From the NCBI GenBank assembly GCA_045659265.1, contig JAZOWO010000059.1, forward strand, positions 1 through 50,657: a stretch of DNA of 50,657 nucleotides, in the 5' to 3' direction. A model generated the notes under the pieces. It saw nothing but the letters and a program-made list of their open reading frames with translations, was not told where the DNA came from and made no database searches. Shown here piece after piece: positions 16,375 through 24,618 of this stretch (within the stretch, counting starts at the first letter, position 1; each line of letters starts with the position of its first letter). The DNA comes from UMGS1649 sp045659265 (GTDB taxonomy: Bacteria; Bacillota; Clostridia; TANB77; CAG-465). A program made the translations under genes and the position numbers.

Positions 16375-16560
16375 GTGGATAAGAAGAAATTAAAATCAAA
16401 GGATATAAACATAACTGTGGAAAAAGAAGAAATAAATAGAATAAAAGAAGAAGACTACGGTTATGATTTTATACCAACACTAGACAATTCTTTAAATATT
16501 GATGAGCAAAAGGTTAAAGCCAAAAGGTTAGAAAATATTGAAAAGAAAAGAGGAAAATAA
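16375..16560 (+). CDS. Small charged protein between xseB and glyS
   Basis: A 61-codon frame from GTG 16375 (ATAGGTGA upstream) to TAA. The product is rich in Lys, Glu and Asp (KKKLKSKDINITVEKEE), with no membrane segment and no recognised domain. It lies in the operon with the next start only 2 nt after its stop, which favours it being translated. The function is unknown. Confidence 0.5.
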   Translation: MDKKKLKSKDINITVEKEEINRIKEEDYGYDFIPTLDNSLNIDEQKVKAKRLENIEKKRGK

Positions 16561-16561
16561 A

Positions 16562-17929
16562 ATGAGTGAATTTACAATTAAAGATATAGTTGCATTATGC
16601 AAAAATAGAGGATTTATATATCCTGGTTCAGAAATATATGGTGGTCTTGCAAATACTTGGGATTATGGTCCTTTAGGTACAAGACTTAAAAACAACATTA
16701 AAGATACTTGGAGAAAAAGATTTATCCAAGAAAGAAAAAACAGCTTTGAAGTTGATGCAGATATATTAATGCATCCAAGAGTATGGGAAGCAAGTGGTCA
16801 CGTAGCAAGTTTCTCAGATCCACTTTTAGACTGTAAAGAATGTAAAATGAGACTAAGAGCAGATAATCTAATAAATGATTTTGATGAAAACGCTCACGCA
16901 GATGGTATGACTAAAGAACAAATGGTAGAATACATCACTGAACACAAAATACCATGTCCAAAATGCGGAAGCTCTAATTTTACAGGTATAAGAGAATTTA
17001 ACTTAATGTTTGCTACACAAAGAGGTGTAACAGCAGACAACCAATTAACAATATACTTAAGACCAGAAAACGCTCAAGGTGAGTATGTTAACTTCTTAAA
17101 TGTTCAAAGAACAATGAGAGCTAAACTACCATTTAGTATTGGTCAAATTGGTAAAGCATTTAGAAATGAAATAACACCAGGTAATTTTACATTTAGAACA
17201 ATAGAATTCGAACAAATGGAATTCCAAACTTTCTGTAAAGAAGGACAAGATGAGGAATTATATGCATACTTCAAAGAATATGGTAAAAAGTATTTCATGG
17301 ATTTAGGTTTACCAGAAGAAAAATTAAGATACCATGATCACGAAAAACTAGCATTCTATGCTAAAGCAGCTTGTGATATAGAATATTTATTCCCATTTGG
17401 TTGGGGTGAAATAAACGGTACTCACAACAGAACAAACTATGATTTAACAAGACACCAAGAATTCAGTGGTACAAGACAAGAATATATTGATCTTGAAACT
17501 AATGAAAGATATATTCCATATATCATTGAATCTACATATGGTTTAGATAGAACAGTTCTAGCTGTAATGTGTGAAGCTTATGAAGTTCAACAATTAGGTG
17601 AGGGTGATGAAAGAGTAGTATTACACTTAAGTCCAAGAATAGCTCCAATTAAAGTAGCAGTTCTTCCTTTATCTAAAAAATTATCTGAAAAAGCTAACGA
17701 AGTATATGACATGTTAAGAATGAAATACATGTGTGATTACGATGAATCAGGAAGTATCGGTAAGAGATATAGAAGACAAGATGAAATTGGTACTCCATAC
17801 TGTATTACAGTAGACTTCGATACATTAGAAGATGGTACAGTAACAGTAAGAGATAGAGATACTATGGAACAAGTAAGAGTAAAAATTGATGAACTTGAAG
17901 CTTACTTTGGAAATAGATTTGATATCTAA
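16562..17929 (+). CDS. glyS: Glycyl-tRNA synthetase (alpha2, eukaryote/archaea-like class II type)
   Basis: This 455-residue enzyme charges tRNA-Gly with glycine. Motifs: FIYPGSEIYGGLANTWDYGPLG at the N-terminus, two Cys pairs (CKEC near 92 and CPKC near 138), RPENAQGEYVNF, RNEITPGNFTFRTIEFEQMEF (motif 2), and the C-terminal anticodon domain (IAPIKVAVLPLSKK). ATG 16562 after GAGGAAAA is preferred over ATG 16538. Because glycine is inserted at all four recoding sites, its linkage to nusB-xseA is noteworthy but may be coincidence. Confidence 0.96.
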   Translation: MSEFTIKDIVALCKNRGFIYPGSEIYGGLANTWDYGPLGTRLKNNIKDTWRKRFIQERKNSFEVDADILMHPRVWEASGHVASFSDPLLDCKECKMRLRADNLINDFDENAHADGMTKEQMVEYITEHKIPCPKCGSSNFTGIREFNLMFATQRGVTADNQLTIYLRPENAQGEYVNFLNVQRTMRAKLPFSIGQIGKAFRNEITPGNFTFRTIEFEQMEFQTFCKEGQDEELYAYFKEYGKKYFMDLGLPEEKLRYHDHEKLAFYAKAACDIEYLFPFGWGEINGTHNRTNYDLTRHQEFSGTRQEYIDLETNERYIPYIIESTYGLDRTVLAVMCEAYEVQQLGEGDERVVLHLSPRIAPIKVAVLPLSKKLSEKANEVYDMLRMKYMCDYDESGSIGKRYRRQDEIGTPYCITVDFDTLEDGTVTVRDRDTMEQVRVKIDELEAYFGNRFDI

Positions 17930-17963
17930 TTATAATAATACTTAACAATAAATAAAAATATTT

Positions 17964-18025
17964 ATAAAGCTTGGACATATACATATGGTTATGATATAAT
18001 AGCCGTATGTAAAGCCAAGCTTTAT
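17964..18025 (+). promoter_or_regulatory. Promoter enclosed by an 11-bp inverted repeat
   Basis: TTGGAC (17971-17976), 18 nt, TATAAT (17995-18000). Arms ATAAAGCTTGG (17964-17974) and CCAAGCTTTAT (18015-18025) flank the promoter, the first overlapping the -35 and the second in the early leader. In RNA read from glyS the arms could form a terminator-like stem; as DNA they could be an operator. Confidence 0.55.
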
Positions 18026-18046
18026 TGTTTAATAGGGGGTATATAA

Positions 18047-18988
18047 ATGAAGCAAAAAATATCGGTAATAGCACCTTGCTATAATGAAGAGGAAGTAGTA
18101 GATAAATTTTATGATAGAATGTCTGCAGTATTAAAAGGATTTACAGATTATGATTATGAGATGATATTCGTAAATGATGGAAGTAAAGATAATACTTTAG
18201 ATATGCTTGTAGATTTAGCAAATAAAGATGAAAATGTTAAGGTGGTTTCTTTTTCAAGAAACTTTGGACATCAAGCAGCAGTTACTGCTGGTATGAGAAA
18301 TAGTACAGGCGATGCTGTGGTCATCATAGATGTAGACTTACAAGATCCACCAGAGACAATTGGGGATATGGTAGAACTTTGGAAACAAGGAAATGATGTT
18401 GTATATGCAGTAAGAAAAACTCGTGAAGGTGAAAGCAAATTTAAGCTAATGACAGCTAAAGCTTTCTATAGAGTACTTAATAAATTATCTGATGTATATA
18501 TTCCATTAGATACTGGAGATTTTAGATTAATAGATAGAAAAGTGGTAGATGTAATATGCGCTATGCCAGAACACAATAAATTCTTAAGAGGATTAGGTAG
18601 CTGGGTAGGATTTAAACAAATACCATATGAATACGATAGAAAACAAAGAGCAGCGGGAAAAACTAAATATCCATTAAAGAAAATGCTTAAATTAGCTCTT
18701 GATGGTATGATTAGCTTTTCAACTAAGCCTCTTAAAATAATTGCAGGACTTGGAATATTTAATATAATATTATCTTTTGCAATTCTAGTATATGCATTAT
18801 GTTCATATATATTTGAGCTAAACACATTAATGCCAGGTTGGACATCTATAATGGTAACAATGACATTTATGTTTGGTATGTTATTTATAGCAATATGGAT
18901 ACTTGCAGAATACATTTCTAGAATTTATGATGAAACTAGAAAGAGACCAGAATATATTATTAGAGATAAGTTTAATTTAGACAAGTAG
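18047..18988 (+). CDS. Family 2 glycosyltransferase (polyisoprenyl-phosphate sugar transferase type)
   Basis: This 313-residue protein has a cytoplasmic GT2 domain: ISVIAPCYNEEEVVDKF, FVNDGSKDNTLDML, VIIDVDLQDPPE (DxD-like) and DTGDFRLIDRKVV. Two C-terminal membrane helices follow (about 230-255 and 265-290). This is the GtrB/DPM1-like architecture that moves a sugar from UDP-sugar to undecaprenyl phosphate. It is paired, 7 nt apart, with a GT-C-like membrane protein that could use the lipid-linked sugar. Confidence 0.9.
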   Translation: MKQKISVIAPCYNEEEVVDKFYDRMSAVLKGFTDYDYEMIFVNDGSKDNTLDMLVDLANKDENVKVVSFSRNFGHQAAVTAGMRNSTGDAVVIIDVDLQDPPETIGDMVELWKQGNDVVYAVRKTREGESKFKLMTAKAFYRVLNKLSDVYIPLDTGDFRLIDRKVVDVICAMPEHNKFLRGLGSWVGFKQIPYEYDRKQRAAGKTKYPLKKMLKLALDGMISFSTKPLKIIAGLGIFNIILSFAILVYALCSYIFELNTLMPGWTSIMVTMTFMFGMLFIAIWILAEYISRIYDETRKRPEYIIRDKFNLDK

Positions 18989-18995
18989 GTGTAAT

Positions 18996-20447
18996 ATGGT
19001 AAAAGTTAATATAAAGAAAAATATAGCACCCATATTACTTGTAATAGCGATGGTGGTAAGTATTATAATACTCTGCCCAAAACCAATGCAAAACGATACT
19101 TTTTGGAGTATCAAAGTGGGTGAAAAACTCGTTAAAGATGGAACGTGGGATGTAGATACATTTTCTATGCATGATGGCTTAAAATATGTTGCACATCACT
19201 TCTTTACAGATGTAGTAATATATTTCGCATATGTATTAGGTGGATTTACAGGGTTATATGTATTAGAAATATTAATGGCATTAGGACTAGCATGGATACT
19301 TTATTTATTAAATAAGGAGTTGTGTGGAAGTAAAAAGCTATCTTATTCAATGCTATGCATACAAATGGTTTTACTTACATTATTTATTTCTGTTAGAGCA
19401 CAAATGATAAGTTATATATTATTTGCTCTTGAACTACTATTATTAGAAAAGAGTAGAAAGCAAGATAAACTTAAATATTATATAGGCCTTGGGATAATAC
19501 CATTGTTGCTTACAAACTTCCATATGGGAGTAGCACCGTTCTATTTTATACTTTTAGGAGTATATGGTTTAGACGCATTAAATATTAAGTTTTTATGGTT
19601 AAAAACAAATACTAAACCAGATATTAAAAGATTTAAGAAATTAATTCTTTTAGGTGTTATAGGGATAGTGTTATTATTTATTAATCCTTATGGGTTAGAC
19701 GGGGTAGTATATTGTTTCAAAACTCTTGGAAATGACTTTATAAATACATATATAGATGAATTCCAACCATTCTCAATGAGAGATAGTATTACAATGTTAC
19801 ATGTCTTTTATATAATATTTGTATTATTTGTATTTATGGTAAATAAAGCAAAAGTTGATTTAAAAGATATGCTTTTAATATTTGGAACATTATTTATGCA
19901 CTTTACAGCATATAGATATACAAGTTTATTTATAATATGTAGTGCTGTAATAGTTAAATATATAGTAAGTATTATAAAGACAATGGAGCTAGAGAAAGTA
20001 GATAAAATAGCGTTTGTTGTAACAAGCGTATTAGTTATGATGGTACTTGGAGTAGATATGCTTTCTACTAGAAATATGGATTATCTAGAGGATGCGGTTG
20101 CACCAGTAAAAGCAGTAGAAGTATTAAAAGAAAATATAGATACTGACACTGTTTTATATAACGAATATATTTGGGGTGGTTATCTAATATTAAATGATAT
20201 AGAGGTATTTATTGATTCAAGAGCAGATTTATATACCGAAGAGTATAACGAAGGAATAACTGTAGCAAAAGACTTTGCTAAGATTCAAATGTTACAAGAG
20301 GGATATAAAGAGGCGATGGATAAATACAACTTTAATACATATTTAGTACATACTAACTCATTAACATCAAGAATGTTAGATGATAAAGAGGATTTTGAAT
20401 GTATATATACAGATGATACAGCAAGTATATATAAAAAGTTGAAATAA
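18996..20447 (+). CDS. Polytopic GT-C-like membrane protein
   Basis: This 483-residue protein has about ten membrane helices. The N-terminal loop QNDTFWSIKVGEKLVKDGTW...DTFSMHD is the acidic first-loop pattern of GT-C glycosyltransferases. The C-terminal region has LYNEYIWGGYLILND and VFIDSRADLY, common in this uncharacterised family. The partner GT2 gene upstream suggests transfer of a lipid-linked sugar to a surface polymer or protein, perhaps pilin. Substrate unknown. Confidence 0.65.
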   Translation: MVKVNIKKNIAPILLVIAMVVSIIILCPKPMQNDTFWSIKVGEKLVKDGTWDVDTFSMHDGLKYVAHHFFTDVVIYFAYVLGGFTGLYVLEILMALGLAWILYLLNKELCGSKKLSYSMLCIQMVLLTLFISVRAQMISYILFALELLLLEKSRKQDKLKYYIGLGIIPLLLTNFHMGVAPFYFILLGVYGLDALNIKFLWLKTNTKPDIKRFKKLILLGVIGIVLLFINPYGLDGVVYCFKTLGNDFINTYIDEFQPFSMRDSITMLHVFYIIFVLFVFMVNKAKVDLKDMLLIFGTLFMHFTAYRYTSLFIICSAVIVKYIVSIIKTMELEKVDKIAFVVTSVLVMMVLGVDMLSTRNMDYLEDAVAPVKAVEVLKENIDTDTVLYNEYIWGGYLILNDIEVFIDSRADLYTEEYNEGITVAKDFAKIQMLQEGYKEAMDKYNFNTYLVHTNSLTSRMLDDKEDFECIYTDDTASIYKKLK

Positions 20448-20469
20448 TATAAGAATAAAATATATACAG

Positions 20470-20503
20470 AAAGAATAACAACTACGGTTGTTATTCTTTT
20501 TTT
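20470..20503 (+). terminator. Terminator after the glycosyltransferase pair
   Basis: A 13-bp stem AAAGAATAACAAC with GTTGTTATTCTTT, loop TACG, and a T-run to 20503. Confidence 0.93.
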
Positions 20504-20571
20504 ATTACCAAAAACTATTCCATTTTGAAAAAATATGTAATATAATCATAAAAGATAATGGGGGACTATAT

Positions 20572-21618
20572 ATGGAAAATTATGAAGAACTAAAAAAACA
20601 TGTAAATATATTGTTAGTAGATGACGATCTAGATTACATACAAGTAACAGCCTTTTTCTTAAAAACAAAAGGATATAATGTAGATATAGCAACAAGTGGG
20701 GCTGATGCAATAAACAAGGTAAGTAATGGTAATTTCCATATTATATTGTTAGACTACTATATGCCTGAACTTACAGGAGAAGATGTAGTAAATAAAATAC
20801 GTGAATTTAATGATAGAGTTATAATAATATTACAAACGGGTTTTGCAGGACAACAACCACCTGAAGAAACATTAAAAAGACTTAATATACAAAATTATCA
20901 CGATAAATCCGATGGTGTAGAAAAGTTATTATTACAAGTAACTGCAGCTGTTAGAATATTTAATCAACAAAATTTAATAGAACTTTCTAGATATAGAATC
21001 AATGCTATGGGAAAACTAGTTAAAGGAATAGCTGAAGAATTAAAAACTCCGCTATTATCTATTGGTGCTAGTATGGAAGCAACAAAAATGCTTGTAGAAA
21101 GCATAAAGTCTGAAACAGGGGATGAAGCATATGGTAAACTAAATGCGGCATATCTAAATAGCAAGAGTCAAATAGAAAGAATAGATAAAATTTGTAAAAC
21201 AATAATCAATCAAACAGATGAAGGTAGTGCAAAAGTAGGACTTACAGTTGGAGATATTGTTGAGACATTGAAACTTATGACTGCAAATGAAATGAGAAGT
21301 AAATGTGTTGCGTTTGAAGAAAATATATCGTTAAAAACAGATTCGTATGTATACGGAGCAATTGATGATGTAATATTTATACTTTGTGAAATTGTACATA
21401 AGTTAGTTGAAAAATCTGAAAAGGGAGATAAAATTTTATTAAATATGCGCGAAAACGATACAGCTTGGTATATTTCATTAAGCAGTGATAAATCTCACTT
21501 ATTAAACAAAACACAAATATATTTAATAAAAAATATAACAGGAAGAATTACAGATGTTGGTTTTGAAGAAGTTGCAAACCAATATGTAATTGAACTTAAA
21601 AAGAACAAAGGAGAATAA
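20572..21618 (+). CDS. Response regulator receiver fused to a degenerate histidine-kinase-like module
   Basis: ATG 20572 (GGGGGA upstream) gives 348 residues. Residues 10-125 are a REC domain: LLVDDDLDY, phospho-acceptor LLDYYMP and a C-terminal HDKSDG. Residues 140-345 look like a DHp plus HATPase unit. The H-box reads IAEELKTPLLSIGAS, where active kinases have HELRTPL, so the phospho-His is replaced by Glu; the N-box lacks its Asn pair and no G-boxes are visible. It is probably a signalling output or decoy without kinase activity. Confidence 0.75.
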   Translation: MENYEELKKHVNILLVDDDLDYIQVTAFFLKTKGYNVDIATSGADAINKVSNGNFHIILLDYYMPELTGEDVVNKIREFNDRVIIILQTGFAGQQPPEETLKRLNIQNYHDKSDGVEKLLLQVTAAVRIFNQQNLIELSRYRINAMGKLVKGIAEELKTPLLSIGASMEATKMLVESIKSETGDEAYGKLNAAYLNSKSQIERIDKICKTIINQTDEGSAKVGLTVGDIVETLKLMTANEMRSKCVAFEENISLKTDSYVYGAIDDVIFILCEIVHKLVEKSEKGDKILLNMRENDTAWYISLSSDKSHLLNKTQIYLIKNITGRITDVGFEEVANQYVIELKKNKGE

Positions 21619-21620
21619 TT

Positions 21621-21791
21621 ATGGGTGGAAATAAATTAATGGGTATAGCTGTAATAATATTAGGAATAGCTTTCATAGTATTAGGTATGGGAATGGCATA
21701 TCGTAACTTGAATTCAGCGCCAACTACAGATACAGAAGATACAAATGTAAAACCATACGCAGAATCTGTTTATCTTGAAGTAATAGAATAA
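21621..21791 (+). CDS. 56-residue membrane protein downstream of the response regulator
   Basis: ATG 21621 lies 2 nt after the regulator stop, with AAGGAGAA upstream. The product has one helix (LMGIAVIILGIAFIVLGMGMAY) and an acidic Thr/Asp-rich tail (APTTDTEDTNVKPYAES). No family recognised. Close coupling and a clean ribosome binding site make translation likely; it may act with the regulator. Confidence 0.6.
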   Translation: MGGNKLMGIAVIILGIAFIVLGMGMAYRNLNSAPTTDTEDTNVKPYAESVYLEVIE

Positions 21792-21813
21792 CTAATAATA
21801 AGGTAATAAATAT

Positions 21814-21838
21814 AGAGACTATTTAATTAGTCTCTTTT
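21814..21838 (+). terminator. Terminator before tmRNA
   Basis: AGAGACTA (21814-21821) with TAGTCTCT (21828-21835), followed by TTT-A-TTTTTT. Confidence 0.85.
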
Positions 21839-21848
21839 ATTTTTTCTA

Positions 21849-21877
21849 TTGGCAAAAGTAAAAAAATATAGTATAAT
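21849..21877 (+). promoter_or_regulatory. tmRNA promoter
   Basis: TTGGCA, 17-nt spacer, TATAAT at 21872-21877; the tmRNA 5-prime end lies 12 nt further on. Confidence 0.8.
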
Positions 21878-21889
21878 ATTAAAGTACAC

Positions 21890-22244
21890 GGGGGTGTACT
21901 GGTTTCGACGGCTATTTTAAAGTACAGGTAGCGAGTAGTGGATGGTCGCTTTGGCCACTATAAAAAAGCGAAATTTTAAATTTAAACGCTGATAATAGAT
22001 TAGCAATGGCTGCTTAGTATAGCGCCTGTTCATATATTTTTCGCCGTAGGGAATATATGGGCATCAATTATACGGAAAACAAAGTTATTCTTGCCATTAG
22101 AATAATGGGTAACTAAATGGCTACTGGATATAAGTTTTGTATCTATTACAAGTATCCGGGAAATAAAAAATAGATACTGCACTCGGAGAAACAGGTATGT
22201 ATAGAAATTTTCGGACATGGGTTCAATTCCCATCACCTCCACCA
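21890..22244 (+). ncRNA. ssrA: tmRNA (SsrA)
   Basis: The 5-prime GGGGGTG (21890-21896) pairs with CACCTCC (22234-22240), followed by A and an encoded CCA. The conserved ACTGGTTTCGACGG and the T-arm GGGTTCAATTCCC are present. The tag frame is best read from GCT 21988: ADNRLAMAA, then TAG (22015-22017). tmRNA rescues stalled ribosomes and marks the product for proteolysis; in this genome it would compete with any frameshifting at untranslatable CGG codons. Length 355 nt is normal. Confidence 0.96.
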
Positions 22245-22251
22245 AATAAAG

Positions 22252-22279
22252 CACTAATCAGGAATGGTTAGTGTTTTTT
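22252..22279 (+). terminator. tmRNA terminator
   Basis: CACTAATC (22252-22259) with GGTTAGTG (22266-22273), one G-T pair, then six T. Confidence 0.85.
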
Positions 22280-22305
22280 ATTATACATAGTTTATTTGGT
22301 ACAAC

Positions 22306-22334
22306 TTGAAAAATTATGTAAATTAGTGTATACT
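22306..22334 (+). promoter_or_regulatory. Promoter of the islet genes
   Basis: TTGAAA (22306-22311), 17 nt, TATACT (22329-22334). It stands about 80 nt before the first islet gene. Confidence 0.5.
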
Positions 22335-22412
22335 TATAGCGGTATATTTAATGAATCCTTTTTATGGATGATTGTATCATTTAACAAAATAATTATTTTA
22401 GGAGGATGGCTA

Positions 22413-22916
22413 ATGCTTTCAAAAGAACAAAAAGAAAAATTACGGAAGATACATATCTATGAAGTGTCTAACGAAGAAAAGAAAGGAAAAGCAATTGTAA
22501 GAAAGTTGGTTCCAAAAGGAAAGAAGGACAAAGAAAAATCTTGCTGGAAAGAGACTATATTTAAGATTCCAAGTACGTATGAAATATTTGAGGATGTTAT
22601 TGTACGAATCACGGCGAATGGTTTTTCCAAGGTAGAAAGAGTTGCTCCGGCAAATGCAAATTGTATTGTACGAGTTTATCAGAAGCTACATTACAATTAT
22701 GATTCGAGTATGATATTCAATTTGTATGGCGCAGATGTTTTTGTAAGACATGGTTCTAGATGGACCTCAGAATGTGAAGGAACAGGAAGAGAGTTTTATT
22801 TAGACTATACAAAATGTTTGGTTGGTCAATGGCTTTACCAAGATGAGGAAGTTATTTTTGATACGGATTTTGTAGATTTCTATTTAAGAGTAATTCCTGA
22901 AGAAAAACAAGTATAA
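22413..22916 (+). CDS. Unrecognised 167-residue protein, foreign codon use
   Basis: ATG 22413 follows AGGAGGATGG. The product is soluble and Lys/Glu-rich at the start (MLSKEQKEKLRKIHIYEV), then has a mixed fold with Trp/Tyr-rich stretches (RHGSRWTSECEGTGREFYLDY). No domain recognised. Codons include CGA, ACG, GCG and an in-frame CGG (Arg 11), unlike neighbouring core genes, suggesting recent transfer. If CGG forces a +1 shift here, the frame would end after about 20 codons. Confidence 0.75.
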   Translation: MLSKEQKEKLRKIHIYEVSNEEKKGKAIVRKLVPKGKKDKEKSCWKETIFKIPSTYEIFEDVIVRITANGFSKVERVAPANANCIVRVYQKLHYNYDSSMIFNLYGADVFVRHGSRWTSECEGTGREFYLDYTKCLVGQWLYQDEEVIFDTDFVDFYLRVIPEEKQV

Positions 22917-22941
22917 CTTTTATAAAGTAGGAGGAAGACTA

Positions 22942-23103
22942 ATGTTTGGGGTTAGTTTAACAGTTGTTTTGATTGCCGCTCTTGTAGGGGCAGTTATAGG
23001 CGGGGCTGTAGTAGGCATTGTGTGTTATCGCAAAGGTTACAACAAGATGCATAAAGAGGCACATGAGTATGCAAAACTGCACTTGCTTGGATTTAATCTA
23101 TAA
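22942..23103 (+). CDS. 53-residue glycine-zipper membrane protein
   Basis: ATG 22942 after GGAGGAAG. The helix VVLIAALVGAVIGGAVVGIVCY has repeated small residues (GxxxGG), typical of tightly packed helices; a basic and His-rich tail follows (KGYNKMHKEAHEYAKLH). It lies between two unknown genes of the same islet and probably acts with them. No family is recognised; small toxins or holin-like peptides share this shape, but nothing specific supports that. Confidence 0.6.
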   Translation: MFGVSLTVVLIAALVGAVIGGAVVGIVCYRKGYNKMHKEAHEYAKLHLLGFNL

Positions 23104-23124
23104 ACTAAAACTGGAGGAAAAAAT

Positions 23125-24480
23125 ATGAAGATAACAGAATTACCGGCTTACATACGGTTAAGAGAATGGTTCAATTCTAAGGGGTATACCGAAGGTGTAA
23201 AGGATGATATGCCTATTTATTGTTGGGATGGCGCTTGGCATCGTTCAAGTAATCTGGAAACCGGACATTATGTGTACGGAATTGAACATTCGCGTATCAA
23301 ATTTGTTGATGTACCAGTTATGCACAGAACAAGAGAGTTTTTCTTGCATGCATTATCTGGTGCATATGAAGAGCTTGTTGGATATGTAAAAAATCACATT
23401 ACGGATTTCGATAAGCAATTCTTCAAAGATCACATTGCAACGGAATATTACTGCCTTGAGTTTGCGTTAAACGATTTTGAGTACATGCCTCTTGAATATA
23501 TTGATGAAGAGATGGTGGCGTGTGCGATGTTTAGAGCAATCAATATGCGTTACGTTGAAAGACGCGGCGATTGCGACGACTGGTTCTATTCTGTATATAG
23601 AAGAAAACCGGAAGTGCTTACAGAGGACCTGTACATTCTTGGCGCACGTTGCTTTGGCGAAAGAAGAGGTGGGGTAAACAAATTCCTTGAAATCACACCT
23701 GAAGAATACAGAACGCCGGAATATTATCTTGCGCTGTGCTTAAATAATAGCACACCTGTTATGGAAGATATTCCCGAAGAGATTCTTACCACAAACTTCC
23801 TTGTAACATTGCTTAACGATGATGTTGAAAACATTAGATCTTTTAGCGAAAAGGCTCTTGAAAAAGAAGCAATGATGCAGGGGAGGGGAATGGTAAAGTT
23901 TTGGCAGGCGGCTGTAATTAATAATGGTTACTCTATAAGAGATATTCCTCTTAACGAAGAACGCATTAAATTTTTCTTGTCACTTTATCCTAAGGATAGT
24001 TCGGAGTACGAGTATGGTTTCAAGGAACATTACAAAGCTTATCTAAGAGAAAAGAATGGCGAGGAAAGGCCTAAAAACACTACAAGCGAGCTTGCAGGTA
24101 TGATGGCGCTTATGGGTGCTATGTCTGGTATGCCTAACGATGAAGCGATAGACCAAAGTACTCAGTTTATGAAGGGTGCAACCAACAGAAAAACACATCT
24201 TCCTATACATTATGCTAATAGAGTACCTGAAAAGTATTCTAAGGTATATGATAAAGAAGAATATCTATTGGAAGTGTACAAGAAACTTGGTATTCAGGTT
24301 GAAGGTGAGTCAGACTATTTTTATTACGATGTAATTCTTCCGGATACGATTTCTGTATCTATGCTTGAAGGAGATTATGTCGTAAAAGATGAACAAGGCA
24401 ATATTCTTATTCGTTATTACGATAGAGGCCCATTCTATGATAGGTCGGTTAATGCAACTGAAATTAATGTTACACTTTAA
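23125..24480 (+). CDS. Unrecognised 451-residue protein of the tmRNA-adjacent islet
   Basis: ATG 23125 follows TGGAGGAAAA. The product is soluble and acidic, with helical repeat-like segments (TREFFLHALSGAYEELVGYV, EEMVACAMFRAINMRYVERR) and a Met-rich segment (ELAGMMALMGAMSGM near 330). No catalytic motif recognised. Synonymous codons (CTT, GCG, CGT, CGC) are unlike the flanking genes, and CGG occurs once in frame (Arg 11, PAYIRLREW). In this gene a +1 shift at CGG would meet TAA at once, so it is either foreign and poorly expressed or shows that not every CGG shifts. Confidence 0.75.
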   Translation: MKITELPAYIRLREWFNSKGYTEGVKDDMPIYCWDGAWHRSSNLETGHYVYGIEHSRIKFVDVPVMHRTREFFLHALSGAYEELVGYVKNHITDFDKQFFKDHIATEYYCLEFALNDFEYMPLEYIDEEMVACAMFRAINMRYVERRGDCDDWFYSVYRRKPEVLTEDLYILGARCFGERRGGVNKFLEITPEEYRTPEYYLALCLNNSTPVMEDIPEEILTTNFLVTLLNDDVENIRSFSEKALEKEAMMQGRGMVKFWQAAVINNGYSIRDIPLNEERIKFFLSLYPKDSSEYEYGFKEHYKAYLREKNGEERPKNTTSELAGMMALMGAMSGMPNDEAIDQSTQFMKGATNRKTHLPIHYANRVPEKYSKVYDKEEYLLEVYKKLGIQVEGESDYFYYDVILPDTISVSMLEGDYVVKDEQGNILIRYYDRGPFYDRSVNATEINVTL

Positions 24481-24503
24481 TAAGTTAAAATTAATCAATA
24501 TTA

Positions 24504-24541
24504 AAGAGGAGTTCTACATATGTAGAGCTCTTCTTTATTTT
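24504..24541 (+). terminator. Terminator of the islet
   Basis: AAGAGGAGTTCTACAT pairs with ATGTAGAGCTCTTCTT (two G-T pairs), followed by a T-rich tract. Confidence 0.85.
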
Positions 24542-24564
24542 TTTATACATATTTTACTCTTAAC

Positions 24565-24593
24565 TTGCATTTGAAAAACACTTAATATATAAT
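24565..24593 (+). promoter_or_regulatory. pgi promoter
   Basis: TTGCAT (24565-24570), 17 nt, TATAAT (24588-24593). The -10 overlaps an upstream ATG at 24592, so that ATG cannot be the pgi start. Confidence 0.8.
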
Positions 24594-24618
24594 GGCTAGT
24601 ATAAGGGGGAGACTAAAG

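Noticed and set aside
22030..22254. 74-residue minus-strand frame over tmRNA.
   Set aside because: It is antisense to the tmRNA 3-prime half (starts LVEVMGIEP), a known type of spurious protein from structural RNA genes.
22200..24600. attL/attR repeats around the tmRNA-adjacent islet.
   Set aside because: The tmRNA 3-prime end is not repeated downstream, and no integrase gene is present.
24592..24618. Longer pgi start at ATG 24592.
   Set aside because: This ATG overlaps the -10 hexamer, so it would not be in the mRNA.
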